From assembly GCA_020024635.1 (NCBI GenBank), contig JAHHTL010000050.1, positions 1 through 13,322 on the forward strand: a stretch of 13,322 bases of DNA, in the 5' to 3' direction. Positions 1 to 6,443 of the stretch are shown in pieces (position 1 is the stretch's first letter; each line of letters starts with the position of its first letter). This DNA comes from Ruminococcus sp. Its GTDB lineage: Bacteria > Bacillota > Clostridia > Lachnospirales > Lachnospiraceae. The translations under genes were made by a program, and so were the position numbers. The notes below the pieces were generated by a model that saw only the letters and a program-made list of their open reading frames with translations, was not told the origin of the DNA and did not search any database.

Positions 1-56
1 GAAAAAATAGTAGTCTGAAAAGTTCTACATAAACACAAAATAGAAATCAATTATCT

Positions 57-87
57 GAGCAGGGAGAAATCTCTGCTCTTTTGTTTT
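57..87 (+). terminator. Intrinsic terminator of an upstream gene outside the window
   Basis: Bases 57-65 (GAGCAGGGA) pair with 70-78 (TCTCTGCTC) in a 9-bp stem with one G-T wobble, closed by a GAAA tetraloop at 66-69. A T-rich run (TTTTGTTTT) follows. Stem, stable tetraloop and T-tract make a good rho-independent terminator for plus-strand transcription entering from the left. The gene it serves is not in the window: bases 1-56 show no recognisable coding end. Confidence 0.8.
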
Positions 88-188
88 GCAAGTCTGAAAA
101 ATAGAATTAGAAAAAATCACTATTTCTCATAAATTTAAAAAGTCAAGTCTTTTATTGTACTTTTTTTTGAGTTAGAATAAGCAAGCGA

Positions 189-204
189 ACACAAGATATA
201 GAAC
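189..204 (+). promoter_or_regulatory. NrdR box 1 (candidate)
   Basis: ACACAAGATATAGAAC fits the NrdR box pattern acaCwAtATaTwGtgt at the core (C192, A193, A194, ATAT 196-199, A200, G201) with a weaker right flank. NrdR is the ATP-cone, zinc-ribbon repressor of ribonucleotide reductase genes and binds paired boxes. This copy lies just upstream of the candidate -35 of the nrdD promoter. The assignment rests on pattern match plus its position before nrdD. Confidence 0.65.
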
Positions 205-232
205 TTGAGATAAAAAGGTTACAATATATAGT
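205..232 (+). promoter_or_regulatory. Candidate nrdDG promoter
   Basis: TTGAGA at 205-210 and TATAGT at 227-232 are separated by 16 bp, a plausible vegetative sigma promoter. Transcription would start near 239, giving a leader of about 30 nt before the nrdD ATG. The two NrdR boxes bracket the -35 and cover the -10, which suits a repressor. The remaining leader region (about 90-188) is AT-rich, with a T8 run at 161-168, and shows nothing else I can support. Confidence 0.55.
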
Positions 233-234
233 GG
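219..234 (+). promoter_or_regulatory. NrdR box 2 (candidate)
   Basis: TTACAATATATAGTGG matches the NrdR consensus almost throughout (C222, AATATATA 223-230, G231, T232, G233). It lies 30 bp, about three helical turns, after box 1 and covers the candidate -10 element. Tandem boxes on one DNA face are the usual NrdR arrangement, so the pair supports repression of nrdDG when dATP is plentiful. The nrdR gene itself is not in this window. Confidence 0.75.
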
Positions 235-270
235 GAAAATGAATGAAGAAATTAGATGGGAGGACATATT

Positions 271-2457
271 ATGGAGCAATACAATACAAGAGTCATCAAG
301 AGAAATGGAGAAGAGGTAAGTTTTGATATCAATAAGATCATTCATGCCATCGATGCAGCAAATCAAGAGGTGGATCCAATTTATCAGTTGAACCAGTATC
401 AGATTGCAGCAATTGCTCATAAGATTGTGGCTCAGATTGAAACCTTCACACATGCGGCCCATGTGGAAGATATTCAGAATATGGTCGAGACTGGGATCAT
501 GGAGATGCGAGGCTACGAAGTGGCTCAGAAATACGTCAGATATCGTTACAAAAGGGAGTTGAAGCGTAAGTCCAATACGACAGATGATGGAATCCTGGCT
601 TTGATTGAACACATGAATGAAGAAGTAAATCAAGAGAATTCCAATAAAAACCCAGTCATCAACTCTACCCAGAGAGATTACATGGCAGGAGAAGTCAGCA
701 AAGACCTTTCCAAACGTATTCTTTTGCCGGAGGAAATTGTAAAAGCTCATGAAGAAGGAATCATTCATTTCCACGATTCAGACTACTTTGCACAAAAAGA
801 GCATAACTGTGATCTTATCAATCTAGAAGATATGCTTCAAAATGGAACGGTTATCAGTGAGACAATGATTGAGAAACCACACAGCTTCTTTACAGCATGT
901 AATGTCACGACACAGATTGTTGCTCAAGTTGCAAGTAATCAGTACGGTGGACAGTCCTTTACTCTGTCACATTTGGCACCATTTGTAGATATTAGCCGTA
1001 AAAAAATCAGAAAAAATGTGGTGGAAGAAAGAACCGAGTGTGGAGAAAGTCTGGATGATGAGATTATTACAAAGATTACAGAAAGACGTTTAAGAGAAGA
1101 GGTAAAAAGTGGAATTCAGACCATTCAATATCAGCTGATCACGTTAATGACCTGTAATGGACAGGCGCCGTTTGTTACCATCTTTATGTATTTAGATGAA
1201 GTTGAAGATGGACAGACAAGAGAAGACCTTGCACTTATTATTGGTGAAGTATTACGTCAGAGAATGCAAGGAGTAAAAAATGAAAAAGGCGTTTGGATCA
1301 CTCCGGCATTCCCAAAACTGATCTATGTACTGGATGAGGATAACATCACAGAAGATTCAAAATATTGGGAGCTTACCAAACTTGCGGCACAGTGTACTGC
1401 AAAACGAATGGTTCCAGATTACATCTCTGCAAAGATTATGAAAGAACTAAAACAAGGAGAGGTATATCCTTGCATGGGATGCCGTTCTTTCCTTACAGTT
1501 GAAGATTCCCAGAGAAACCCAGACGGAACACGTAAGTTTTACGGTAGATTTAATCAAGGGGTTGTCACGATCAACTTGGTAGATGTGGCATGTTCATCCG
1601 AAGGAAATATGGATAAATTCTGGGAAATATTGGAGGATAGACTGGAACTTTGTCATCGCGCCCTTCGATGCCGTCACGAGAGACTTCTTGGAACGATTTC
1701 AGATGTTGCCCCTATTTTATGGCAGTATGGCGCCATTTCAAGGTTGAAGAAGGGAGAGGTGATTGACCCGCTTCTTTACAATGGATATTCCACGATTTCA
1801 CTTGGATATGCAGGACTTTATGAGATGTGCGTGAGAATGCTTGGAAAATCTCACACAGATCCTGAAGCAAGACCATTTGCCATGGCTGTAATGCAAAAGC
1901 TGAATGATAAATGTGCGCAGTGGAAAGCCGCAGAAAACATCAGTTATTCTGTATATGGAACTCCAATGGAATCCACCACATATAAATTTTCAAAATGTCT
2001 ACAGAGACGATTTGGTATTATCAAAGGAGTAACGGATAAGAATTATATTACGAACAGTTATCATGTACACGTTTCAGAAGAAATTAATGCATTTGATAAG
2101 CTTGAGTTTGAATCTGAATTTCAAAAACTTTCTCCAGGAGGAGCAATCAGTTACATCGAAGTTCCAAATATGCAGCAGAACATTCCAGCCGTACTTAGTG
2201 TAATGCAGTTTATTTATGAACACATTATGTATGCAGAGCTCAATACAAAGAGTGATTACTGCGAAGAATGTGGATACGATGGAGAGATTTTGATCAAAGA
2301 AGATGAGAATGGAAAATTAATTTGGGAGTGTCCAAATTGTGGAAACAAAGATCAAAACAAAATGTTTGTTGCAAGAAGAACTTGTGGATACATTGGAACA
2401 CAATTCTGGAATCAGGGAAGAACACAGGAAATTAAGGACAGAGTGTTGCATTTGTAA
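271..2457 (+). CDS. nrdD: Anaerobic (class III) ribonucleoside-triphosphate reductase
   Basis: NrdD reduces ribonucleoside triphosphates to deoxy forms by glycyl-radical chemistry in the anaerobic cytoplasm. The protein is 728 aa, of usual family length. An ATP-cone lies at about residues 6-97 (start VIKRNGEEVSFD). The ten-stranded barrel domain follows, with NCDL (C180) and MGCRSF (C404), which I take as active-site cysteine segments. The C-terminus has a zinc site of two CxxC pairs (C664/C667 and C687/C690) and the radical loop RTCGYIG, with G706 as the expected glycyl radical. I chose the ATG at 271 over the in-frame ATG at 256 because GGGAGG at 258-263 is well placed for 271 and lies inside the longer version. 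It is followed 12 bp later by nrdG, and tandem NrdR boxes lie upstream. No defect is seen. Confidence 0.97.
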   Translation: MEQYNTRVIKRNGEEVSFDINKIIHAIDAANQEVDPIYQLNQYQIAAIAHKIVAQIETFTHAAHVEDIQNMVETGIMEMRGYEVAQKYVRYRYKRELKRKSNTTDDGILALIEHMNEEVNQENSNKNPVINSTQRDYMAGEVSKDLSKRILLPEEIVKAHEEGIIHFHDSDYFAQKEHNCDLINLEDMLQNGTVISETMIEKPHSFFTACNVTTQIVAQVASNQYGGQSFTLSHLAPFVDISRKKIRKNVVEERTECGESLDDEIITKITERRLREEVKSGIQTIQYQLITLMTCNGQAPFVTIFMYLDEVEDGQTREDLALIIGEVLRQRMQGVKNEKGVWITPAFPKLIYVLDEDNITEDSKYWELTKLAAQCTAKRMVPDYISAKIMKELKQGEVYPCMGCRSFLTVEDSQRNPDGTRKFYGRFNQGVVTINLVDVACSSEGNMDKFWEILEDRLELCHRALRCRHERLLGTISDVAPILWQYGAISRLKKGEVIDPLLYNGYSTISLGYAGLYEMCVRMLGKSHTDPEARPFAMAVMQKLNDKCAQWKAAENISYSVYGTPMESTTYKFSKCLQRRFGIIKGVTDKNYITNSYHVHVSEEINAFDKLEFESEFQKLSPGGAISYIEVPNMQQNIPAVLSVMQFIYEHIMYAELNTKSDYCEECGYDGEILIKEDENGKLIWECPNCGNKDQNKMFVARRTCGYIGTQFWNQGRTQEIKDRVLHL

Positions 2458-2469
2458 TGAGAGGAAATG

Positions 2470-2976
2470 ATGAATTACGGAAATATAAAGAAATATGATA
2501 TTGCAGACGGTCCTGGAGTTAGAGTAAGTCTCTTTGTTTCTGGTTGTACCCACCATTGTAAAGGGTGTTTCAATGCAGAAACATGGGATTTCAATTACGG
2601 ACAGCCTTATACAAGTAAGACCGAAGAAGAAATTTTAAAAGCCATGGAGCCAGTCTATATAACAGGGTTTACCCTCTTAGGAGGGGAACCTTTTGAACCA
2701 CAGAATCAAAAGGTTTTAGTAGGGCTTTTAAAGAAAATACGAGAAAAATTCCCGAAGAAGAGTATTTGGTGTTATACCGGGTACACCTATGACGTAGATT
2801 TGCTAGAAGGTGGAAAAGTATACACAGAAGTGACAGAGGAGATGCTATCTTATATTGACACTTTGGTAGACGGGGAATTTGTGGAAGAGAAAAAAGATCT
2901 GATGCTAGAGTTTAGAGGAAGTAGTAATCAAAGATTAATTCATCTGAAAGATATGAAAAAAATGGACTGCCAATAA
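2470..2976 (+). CDS. nrdG: Anaerobic ribonucleotide reductase activating protein (radical SAM)
   Basis: NrdG binds a 4Fe-4S cluster and S-adenosylmethionine and generates the glycyl radical on NrdD. The 168-aa protein is short, as is usual for NrdG activases. The radical-SAM cluster motif CTHHCKGC gives C26, C30 and C33 (CxxxCxxC), and the SAM-binding GGEP motif is at residues 71-74. Two adjacent ATG codons occur at 2467 and 2470. I prefer 2470 because GAGG at 2461-2464 is only 2 bases from the first ATG but 5 from the second. It is co-transcribed with nrdD and follows it by 12 bp. Its final codons and stop lie inside a terminator hairpin. Confidence 0.96.
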   Translation: MNYGNIKKYDIADGPGVRVSLFVSGCTHHCKGCFNAETWDFNYGQPYTSKTEEEILKAMEPVYITGFTLLGGEPFEPQNQKVLVGLLKKIREKFPKKSIWCYTGYTYDVDLLEGGKVYTEVTEEMLSYIDTLVDGEFVEEKKDLMLEFRGSSNQRLIHLKDMKKMDCQ

Positions 2977-2991
2977 AGGGAGTCCATTTTT
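2958..2991. terminator. Bidirectional terminator between nrdG and manA
   Basis: AAAAATGGACT at 2958-2968 pairs with AGTCCATTTTT at 2981-2991 as an 11-bp stem, which can extend by two inner G-C pairs around an AATAAA loop. The A-run on one side and T-run on the other make it a U-tailed hairpin read from either strand. It can therefore end nrdDG and the opposing gntR-manA transcript. The nrdG stop codon (2974-2976) sits in the loop, so the left stem arm is coding sequence. Confidence 0.8.
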
Positions 2992-3010
2992 ATGTGAAAC
3001 GGAGAGTACA

Positions 3011-3952
3011 TTAATGTGGAGAAGGAAGGGTGATTTTTAAAGCAACTCCAGTTCCTGTGATGGTATAAGTTCCTTCTTTTGCAGGGATAAAAAAGGCATC
3101 CCCTTTTTTGAAATCCAAATTTGTATCGGAATCTAGAATAGAGCCTTCTCCTTCAACAAAGAGAAATCCCACAAAAGACTCGTCAGTAACTTTTCCAGTA
3201 TAAGGTTGATCTAGAATAATTTTATCAACAGTAAAATAATCACAATCAGCCAAATGGGAATCAAATTTTTTCGATTGCAGACCGTGGTTGCGATTTATGA
3301 CATCCACGGCTTTGTCTATATGAAGTTCTCTCCCATTTCCATTGGCATCTACGCGACCATAATCATATACACGGTATGTAACGTTAGAATTTTGTTGAAT
3401 TTCTGCAATTAATATGTCTTTTCCAATTGCATGAATGGTGCCAGGTTCAATAAAGAAAGTGTCTCCTTTTTTTACAGAAACCTTATGTAAAACCTCCAAT
3501 AAAGTGTTGTTTCGGATCCGCTCTTTTAATTCTTCTTTGGAAACAGTTTTAGAAAATCCGTAGTATAAAAATGCGCCTTCTTTCGCATCTACAACATACC
3601 ACATTTCTGTTTTTCCATATTGATTTTCATGCTTTAATGCATAGGAATCGTCTGGGTGAACCTGAATGGATAAATCATCTTTCGCATCAATCAACTTTAC
3701 AAGAATAGGAAAATATTCAAAAGATGCTGCGTTTGTTCCCAAACATTGCGTTCCCTGTTCTTGAATATAGGTTAAAAGAGTTTTTCCCTTGTATTCACCA
3801 GTGGAAATTGTAGATAAACCGTCTTTGTGACATGAAATCTCCCATGTCTCAGCTAATACATCTCCCGAAAATTCTTTTCCAAATTCCTCGATCAGTCGAC
3901 GTCCACCCCATATATAATCTTTACAACTTGGGGACAATTTTAAAATACTCAT
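3011..3952 (-). CDS. manA: Mannose-6-phosphate isomerase, class I
   Basis: This zinc enzyme interconverts mannose 6-phosphate and fructose 6-phosphate, feeding mannose into glycolysis. It has 313 aa, the size of the short Firmicute type I enzymes such as Bacillus ManA and GmuF. The cupin metal site is visible: QVHPDD at 97-102 (Q97, H99), KTEMWY with E116, and GTIHAIG with H174. YDYGR at 196-200 fits the conserved substrate-side segment. A perfect AAGGAGGAGG sequence lies 4 bases before the ATG. It follows the GntR regulator by 47 bp on the same strand and is probably its operon partner. Its place opposite a GH1/PTS operon suggests a role in catabolism of a mannose-containing sugar rather than cell-wall sugar synthesis, though either is possible. 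GmuF is the closest functional analogue by context. Confidence 0.93.
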   Translation of the reverse strand: MSILKLSPSCKDYIWGGRRLIEEFGKEFSGDVLAETWEISCHKDGLSTISTGEYKGKTLLTYIQEQGTQCLGTNAASFEYFPILVKLIDAKDDLSIQVHPDDSYALKHENQYGKTEMWYVVDAKEGAFLYYGFSKTVSKEELKERIRNNTLLEVLHKVSVKKGDTFFIEPGTIHAIGKDILIAEIQQNSNVTYRVYDYGRVDANGNGRELHIDKAVDVINRNHGLQSKKFDSHLADCDYFTVDKIILDQPYTGKVTDESFVGFLFVEGEGSILDSDTNLDFKKGDAFFIPAKEGTYTITGTGVALKITLPSPH

Positions 3953-3999
3953 GTTTCCTCCTCCTTATATGTCAATCCTAGTTCTTTCCATAAGTCATC

Positions 4000-4713
4000 C
4001 TATCTTCTTACCGAATAGGTCGTAAATTCAAAGTAATCGTAACGGTGTCTTGTGATGGAATATTCAAAGGGTTGTCCATTATCTAAATATGCAATTTGTT
4101 CCACCTCTAATACAGGTTCAATTTCTTTCAATAACAGATATTTGTGATCAAAACTATTGCTGATGTCTGCTCTTGATGTTTTTTGAGCACTGGCAATTTT
4201 ATAACATAATTCTTGCTCGATATAATTGTAAATAGAATGATTTAATACGTCTAGCGTGATTCCGGGAATCAAGGTGACACTCATATATGTTCGTTCGAGA
4301 ATACAAGGTTTATTCTCGATAAAACGTAGACGAAGAATGTTGTAAATTGGATCATTTACATTTAGTTTTAAACATTGTGCAATTTTTTCATCGGCAAACA
4401 TCAAACGAAATTCTAAAACGGTAGATTTTGTCTTCCCGGGCATTGAACGAGTCAATCCTGCAAGTTCACTTTCTTGTAACAACAATCGATGATGGATGTC
4501 TCCTTGTAACATAACGAAACTTCCCTGACCTCGTTTTCTATATACAAGACCTTCTTGCACAAGCATGTCCAAAGCTTTTTTGACAGTCATTCGACTACAA
4601 GCATACTCCTTGCATAAAGACATTTCATCTGGAATCTGTTCATTTTCTTTATAGACACCAGTGGTTATTTTGTTTTTGATTGAATTGTAAATATTTTTAT
4701 ATTTTATTTCCAT
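4000..4713 (-). CDS. GntR-family transcriptional regulator with UTRA domain (HutC type)
   Basis: This is a sugar-responsive DNA-binding regulator of 237 aa. Residues about 3-68 form the GntR winged helix-turn-helix, with recognition helix around CSRMTVKKALDML (39-51) and the wing YRKRGQGSFVM (58-68). Residues about 90-230 match the UTRA effector domain of the HutC subfamily, which usually binds a phosphorylated sugar. It is transcribed divergently from the GH1-PTS operon and just before manA, so it most likely represses both transcripts until a sugar 6-phosphate appears. Length and context match B. subtilis GmuR, but TreR, BglR and similar regulators share this layout. A modest GAGG site precedes the ATG by 6 bases. 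Four TATACAA motifs in the divergent region are candidate operator half-sites. Confidence 0.9.
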   Translation of the reverse strand: MEIKYKNIYNSIKNKITTGVYKENEQIPDEMSLCKEYACSRMTVKKALDMLVQEGLVYRKRGQGSFVMLQGDIHHRLLLQESELAGLTRSMPGKTKSTVLEFRLMFADEKIAQCLKLNVNDPIYNILRLRFIENKPCILERTYMSVTLIPGITLDVLNHSIYNYIEQELCYKIASAQKTSRADISNSFDHKYLLLKEIEPVLEVEQIAYLDNGQPFEYSITRHRYDYFEFTTYSVRR

Positions 4714-4761
4714 AATTTGCCTCGTTATGTTTCACAAAAGTTTTGAGTTAGAAAGGAGCTT

Positions 4762-4767
4762 TTTATA
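4762..4767 (-). promoter_or_regulatory. Possible -10 of the gntR-manA promoter
   Basis: Read on the minus strand, bases 4767-4762 are TATAAA, preceded by TTG. A start near 4755 would leave a leader of about 40 nt before gntR. No good -35 lies 16-18 bp upstream, so the call is weak. The element overlaps one of the TATACAA motifs (4764-4770), which would fit autoregulation. Confidence 0.35.
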
Positions 4768-4876
4768 CAAATAGACGCTTGAAACTCTCTTTAGTACTTT
4801 ATCAAATATTTGTTAAATATGCAATCCAAACAAGAAAATCTTTTTTTACTCATAAAAATTACTAATAAAATTATGG

Positions 4877-4909
4877 AATATATACAAAAATAAATAAATA
4901 TATACAAAA
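4877..4909. repeat. 13-bp direct repeat, candidate GntR operator
   Basis: AATATATACAAAA occurs exactly at 4877-4889 and again at 4897-4909, a 20-bp period that puts both copies on the same DNA face. The motif resembles one arm of TTGTATATACAA, the operator type known for HutC-family TreR. Shorter TATACAA copies lie at 4764-4770 and 4934-4940, overlapping candidate -10 elements of the two divergent promoters. Binding by the adjacent GntR protein is inferred from position and repetition. Confidence 0.5.
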
Positions 4910-4912
4910 GAC

Positions 4913-4941
4913 TAGACAAATAAAAAGAAAGGATATACAAT
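4913..4941 (+). promoter_or_regulatory. Candidate promoter of the GH1-PTS operon
   Basis: TAGACA at 4913-4918 and TACAAT at 4936-4941 each match the sigma-A consensus at five of six positions, with the ideal 17-bp spacer. Transcription would start near 4948 and give a leader of about 60 nt. A TATACAA motif overlaps the -10, and the 13-bp direct repeat ends 3 bp before the -35. A bound repressor could therefore block polymerase. The rest of the 297-bp gap is AT-rich; I found no convincing CcpA cre site in it. Confidence 0.6.
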
Positions 4942-4971
4942 CAAAATCAAGAAAGGAAGAAAGGAATGTGT

Positions 4972-4993
4972 GATAATTGACTTCCCAATTATC
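4972..4993 (+). other. Perfect inverted repeat in the GH1 leader
   Basis: GATAATTG at 4972-4979 and CAATTATC at 4986-4993 form a perfect 8-bp stem with a 6-base loop, ACTTCC. It ends 5 bases before the AAGGAG ribosome binding site (4999-5004). No T-tract follows, so it is not a terminator. It could be a 5' stabilising hairpin, a translation-tuning structure or a palindromic protein site. The loop CTTCC could also pair with GGAAG at 4955-4959, but the sequence alone does not decide. Confidence 0.55.
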
Positions 4994-5010
4994 GATCGAA
5001 GGAGAAGAGT

Positions 5011-6429
5011 ATGAAACAGTTTATTAATTTTCCGGAAGACTTTTGGTGGGGCGGAGCAACAAGTGGACCACAAAGCGAAGGAAATCATGGGAAAGCCCAT
5101 GAAAATTTAATGGATTACTGGTATCGCACAAAACCGGAAGATTTTTTTGATGGGGTAGGACCTGAGATTACAAGTGATTTTTTCCACCATTATTCAGAAG
5201 ATTTTAAACTTATGAAGAAGATTGGATTAAATTCATTTCGAACCTCCATTCAATGGTCAAGGCTGATCAAAGATCTTGAAACGGGAGAGCCTGATTTGGA
5301 AGCGGTTGATTTTTATGATCGAGTCATTCAAGAGGCTGAAGATAATGAGATTACTTTGGTTTTCAATCTTCATCATTTTGACTTACCAGTAGAGTTATTA
5401 CAGAAATATGGTGGATGGGAAAGTAAGCATGTCGTAGATTTGTTTGTAAAATTTGCAAAAACAGCATTTGAATGTTTTGGGACGAAAGTTCAGTATTTTA
5501 CAACGTTTAATGAACCAATGGTTATTCCGGAAGCAGGGTATTTATATGGTTTACATTATCCGAAATATTCTGGAAAAGGTGCAGAAGCGATGCAAGTTAT
5601 TTATAACTTAAATCTTGCTAGCGCTAAAGTTGTAGAGTTATATCATTCTATGAAATTAGGTGGTAAGATAGGAGTGATCATGAATCTTACTCCAGCATAT
5701 CCAAGAAGCAATGATACAAAAGACCAAGAGGCTAGTTATTTTGTGGATGATTTATTCAATCGTTCTTTCTTGGATCCAGCTGTCAAAGGAGAATTTCCAA
5801 AAACATTGGTTGATGTTTTAACGAAAGATGGCGTGCTGTGGGACTATACGGAAGACGAGTTGAAAATCATTAAAAATAACACAGTGGACTTCCTCGGGGT
5901 AAATTATTATCATCCAAAACGAGTGAAGGCAAATGAATCAAATACTGATTATTCGTCAAATTGGATGCCAGATAAATATTTTGAAGATTATGAGATGCCT
6001 GGACGAAGGATGAATCCATATCGAGGATGGGAGATTTATCCGAAAGCCATTTATGATATTGCCATGAATATCAAAGAAAATTATGGAAACATTCCTTGGT
6101 TCATCAGTGAAAATGGAATGGGCGTAGAAGGAGAAGAAAAATATAAAGATCCAGATGGAAACATTCAGGATGATTATAGAATTGAATTCTATGAAGAACA
6201 TTTAGCCTGGTTATCCAAGGCAATTCAGGAAGGCTGTAATTGTTTCGGTTATCATGTTTGGACGGTTTTTGATTGTTGGTCATGGAACAACGCATACAAA
6301 AACCGATACGGTTTTATAGCCATCGATTTGCCAACGCAAAAACGTACGATCAAGAAATCTGGACACTGGTATAAAACGGTAAGTGAAAACCATGGTTTCG
6401 AGTATGAGTTAGAAGAAATGAAAGAGTAA
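5011..6429 (+). CDS. GH1 6-phospho-beta-glycosidase (glucosidase or mannosidase)
   Basis: This is a cytoplasmic retaining glycosidase that hydrolyses a PTS-imported beta-disaccharide 6-phosphate. Its 472 aa are normal for a single GH1 barrel. The acid/base glutamate is E168 in TFNEP and the nucleophile E367 in ISENG; Q21 and HH at 121-122 fit the glycone pocket. In the loop DCWSWNNAYKNRYG, S424 replaces the glutamate typical of non-phospho GH1 enzymes and Y433 is present, both marks of 6-phosphate specificity. The lysine usually placed before R-Y is an asparagine (N431), with K430 next to it. AAGGAG lies 6 bases before the ATG. It leads an operon with PTS IIC, IIB and IIA, opposite a GntR-manA unit. 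That context resembles B. subtilis GmuD; cellobiose 6-phosphate is the main alternative substrate. Confidence 0.9.
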   Translation: MKQFINFPEDFWWGGATSGPQSEGNHGKAHENLMDYWYRTKPEDFFDGVGPEITSDFFHHYSEDFKLMKKIGLNSFRTSIQWSRLIKDLETGEPDLEAVDFYDRVIQEAEDNEITLVFNLHHFDLPVELLQKYGGWESKHVVDLFVKFAKTAFECFGTKVQYFTTFNEPMVIPEAGYLYGLHYPKYSGKGAEAMQVIYNLNLASAKVVELYHSMKLGGKIGVIMNLTPAYPRSNDTKDQEASYFVDDLFNRSFLDPAVKGEFPKTLVDVLTKDGVLWDYTEDELKIIKNNTVDFLGVNYYHPKRVKANESNTDYSSNWMPDKYFEDYEMPGRRMNPYRGWEIYPKAIYDIAMNIKENYGNIPWFISENGMGVEGEEKYKDPDGNIQDDYRIEFYEEHLAWLSKAIQEGCNCFGYHVWTVFDCWSWNNAYKNRYGFIAIDLPTQKRTIKKSGHWYKTVSENHGFEYELEEMKE

Positions 6430-6443
6430 AGAGGGAGAAGACT

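Noticed and set aside
12..100. Direct repeat AGTCTGAAAA at 12-21 and 91-100 flanking the first terminator
   Set aside because: Ten bases in AT-rich DNA with no extension, no inverted ends and no gene between them; likely chance.
99..125. Weak hairpin AAATAG/CTATTT in the nrdD upstream region
   Set aside because: Six A/T-dominated pairs with a long loop and no T-tract; too unstable to call an RNA element.
172..774. Minus-strand open frame of about 200 codons opposite nrdD
   Set aside because: It lies antisense to the NrdD ATP-cone coding region, has no family features and is a frame shadow of a well-supported gene.
4769..4783. Possible CcpA cre site around GACGCTT
   Set aside because: Only the central bases fit; several conserved flanking positions of the cre consensus are wrong on both strands.
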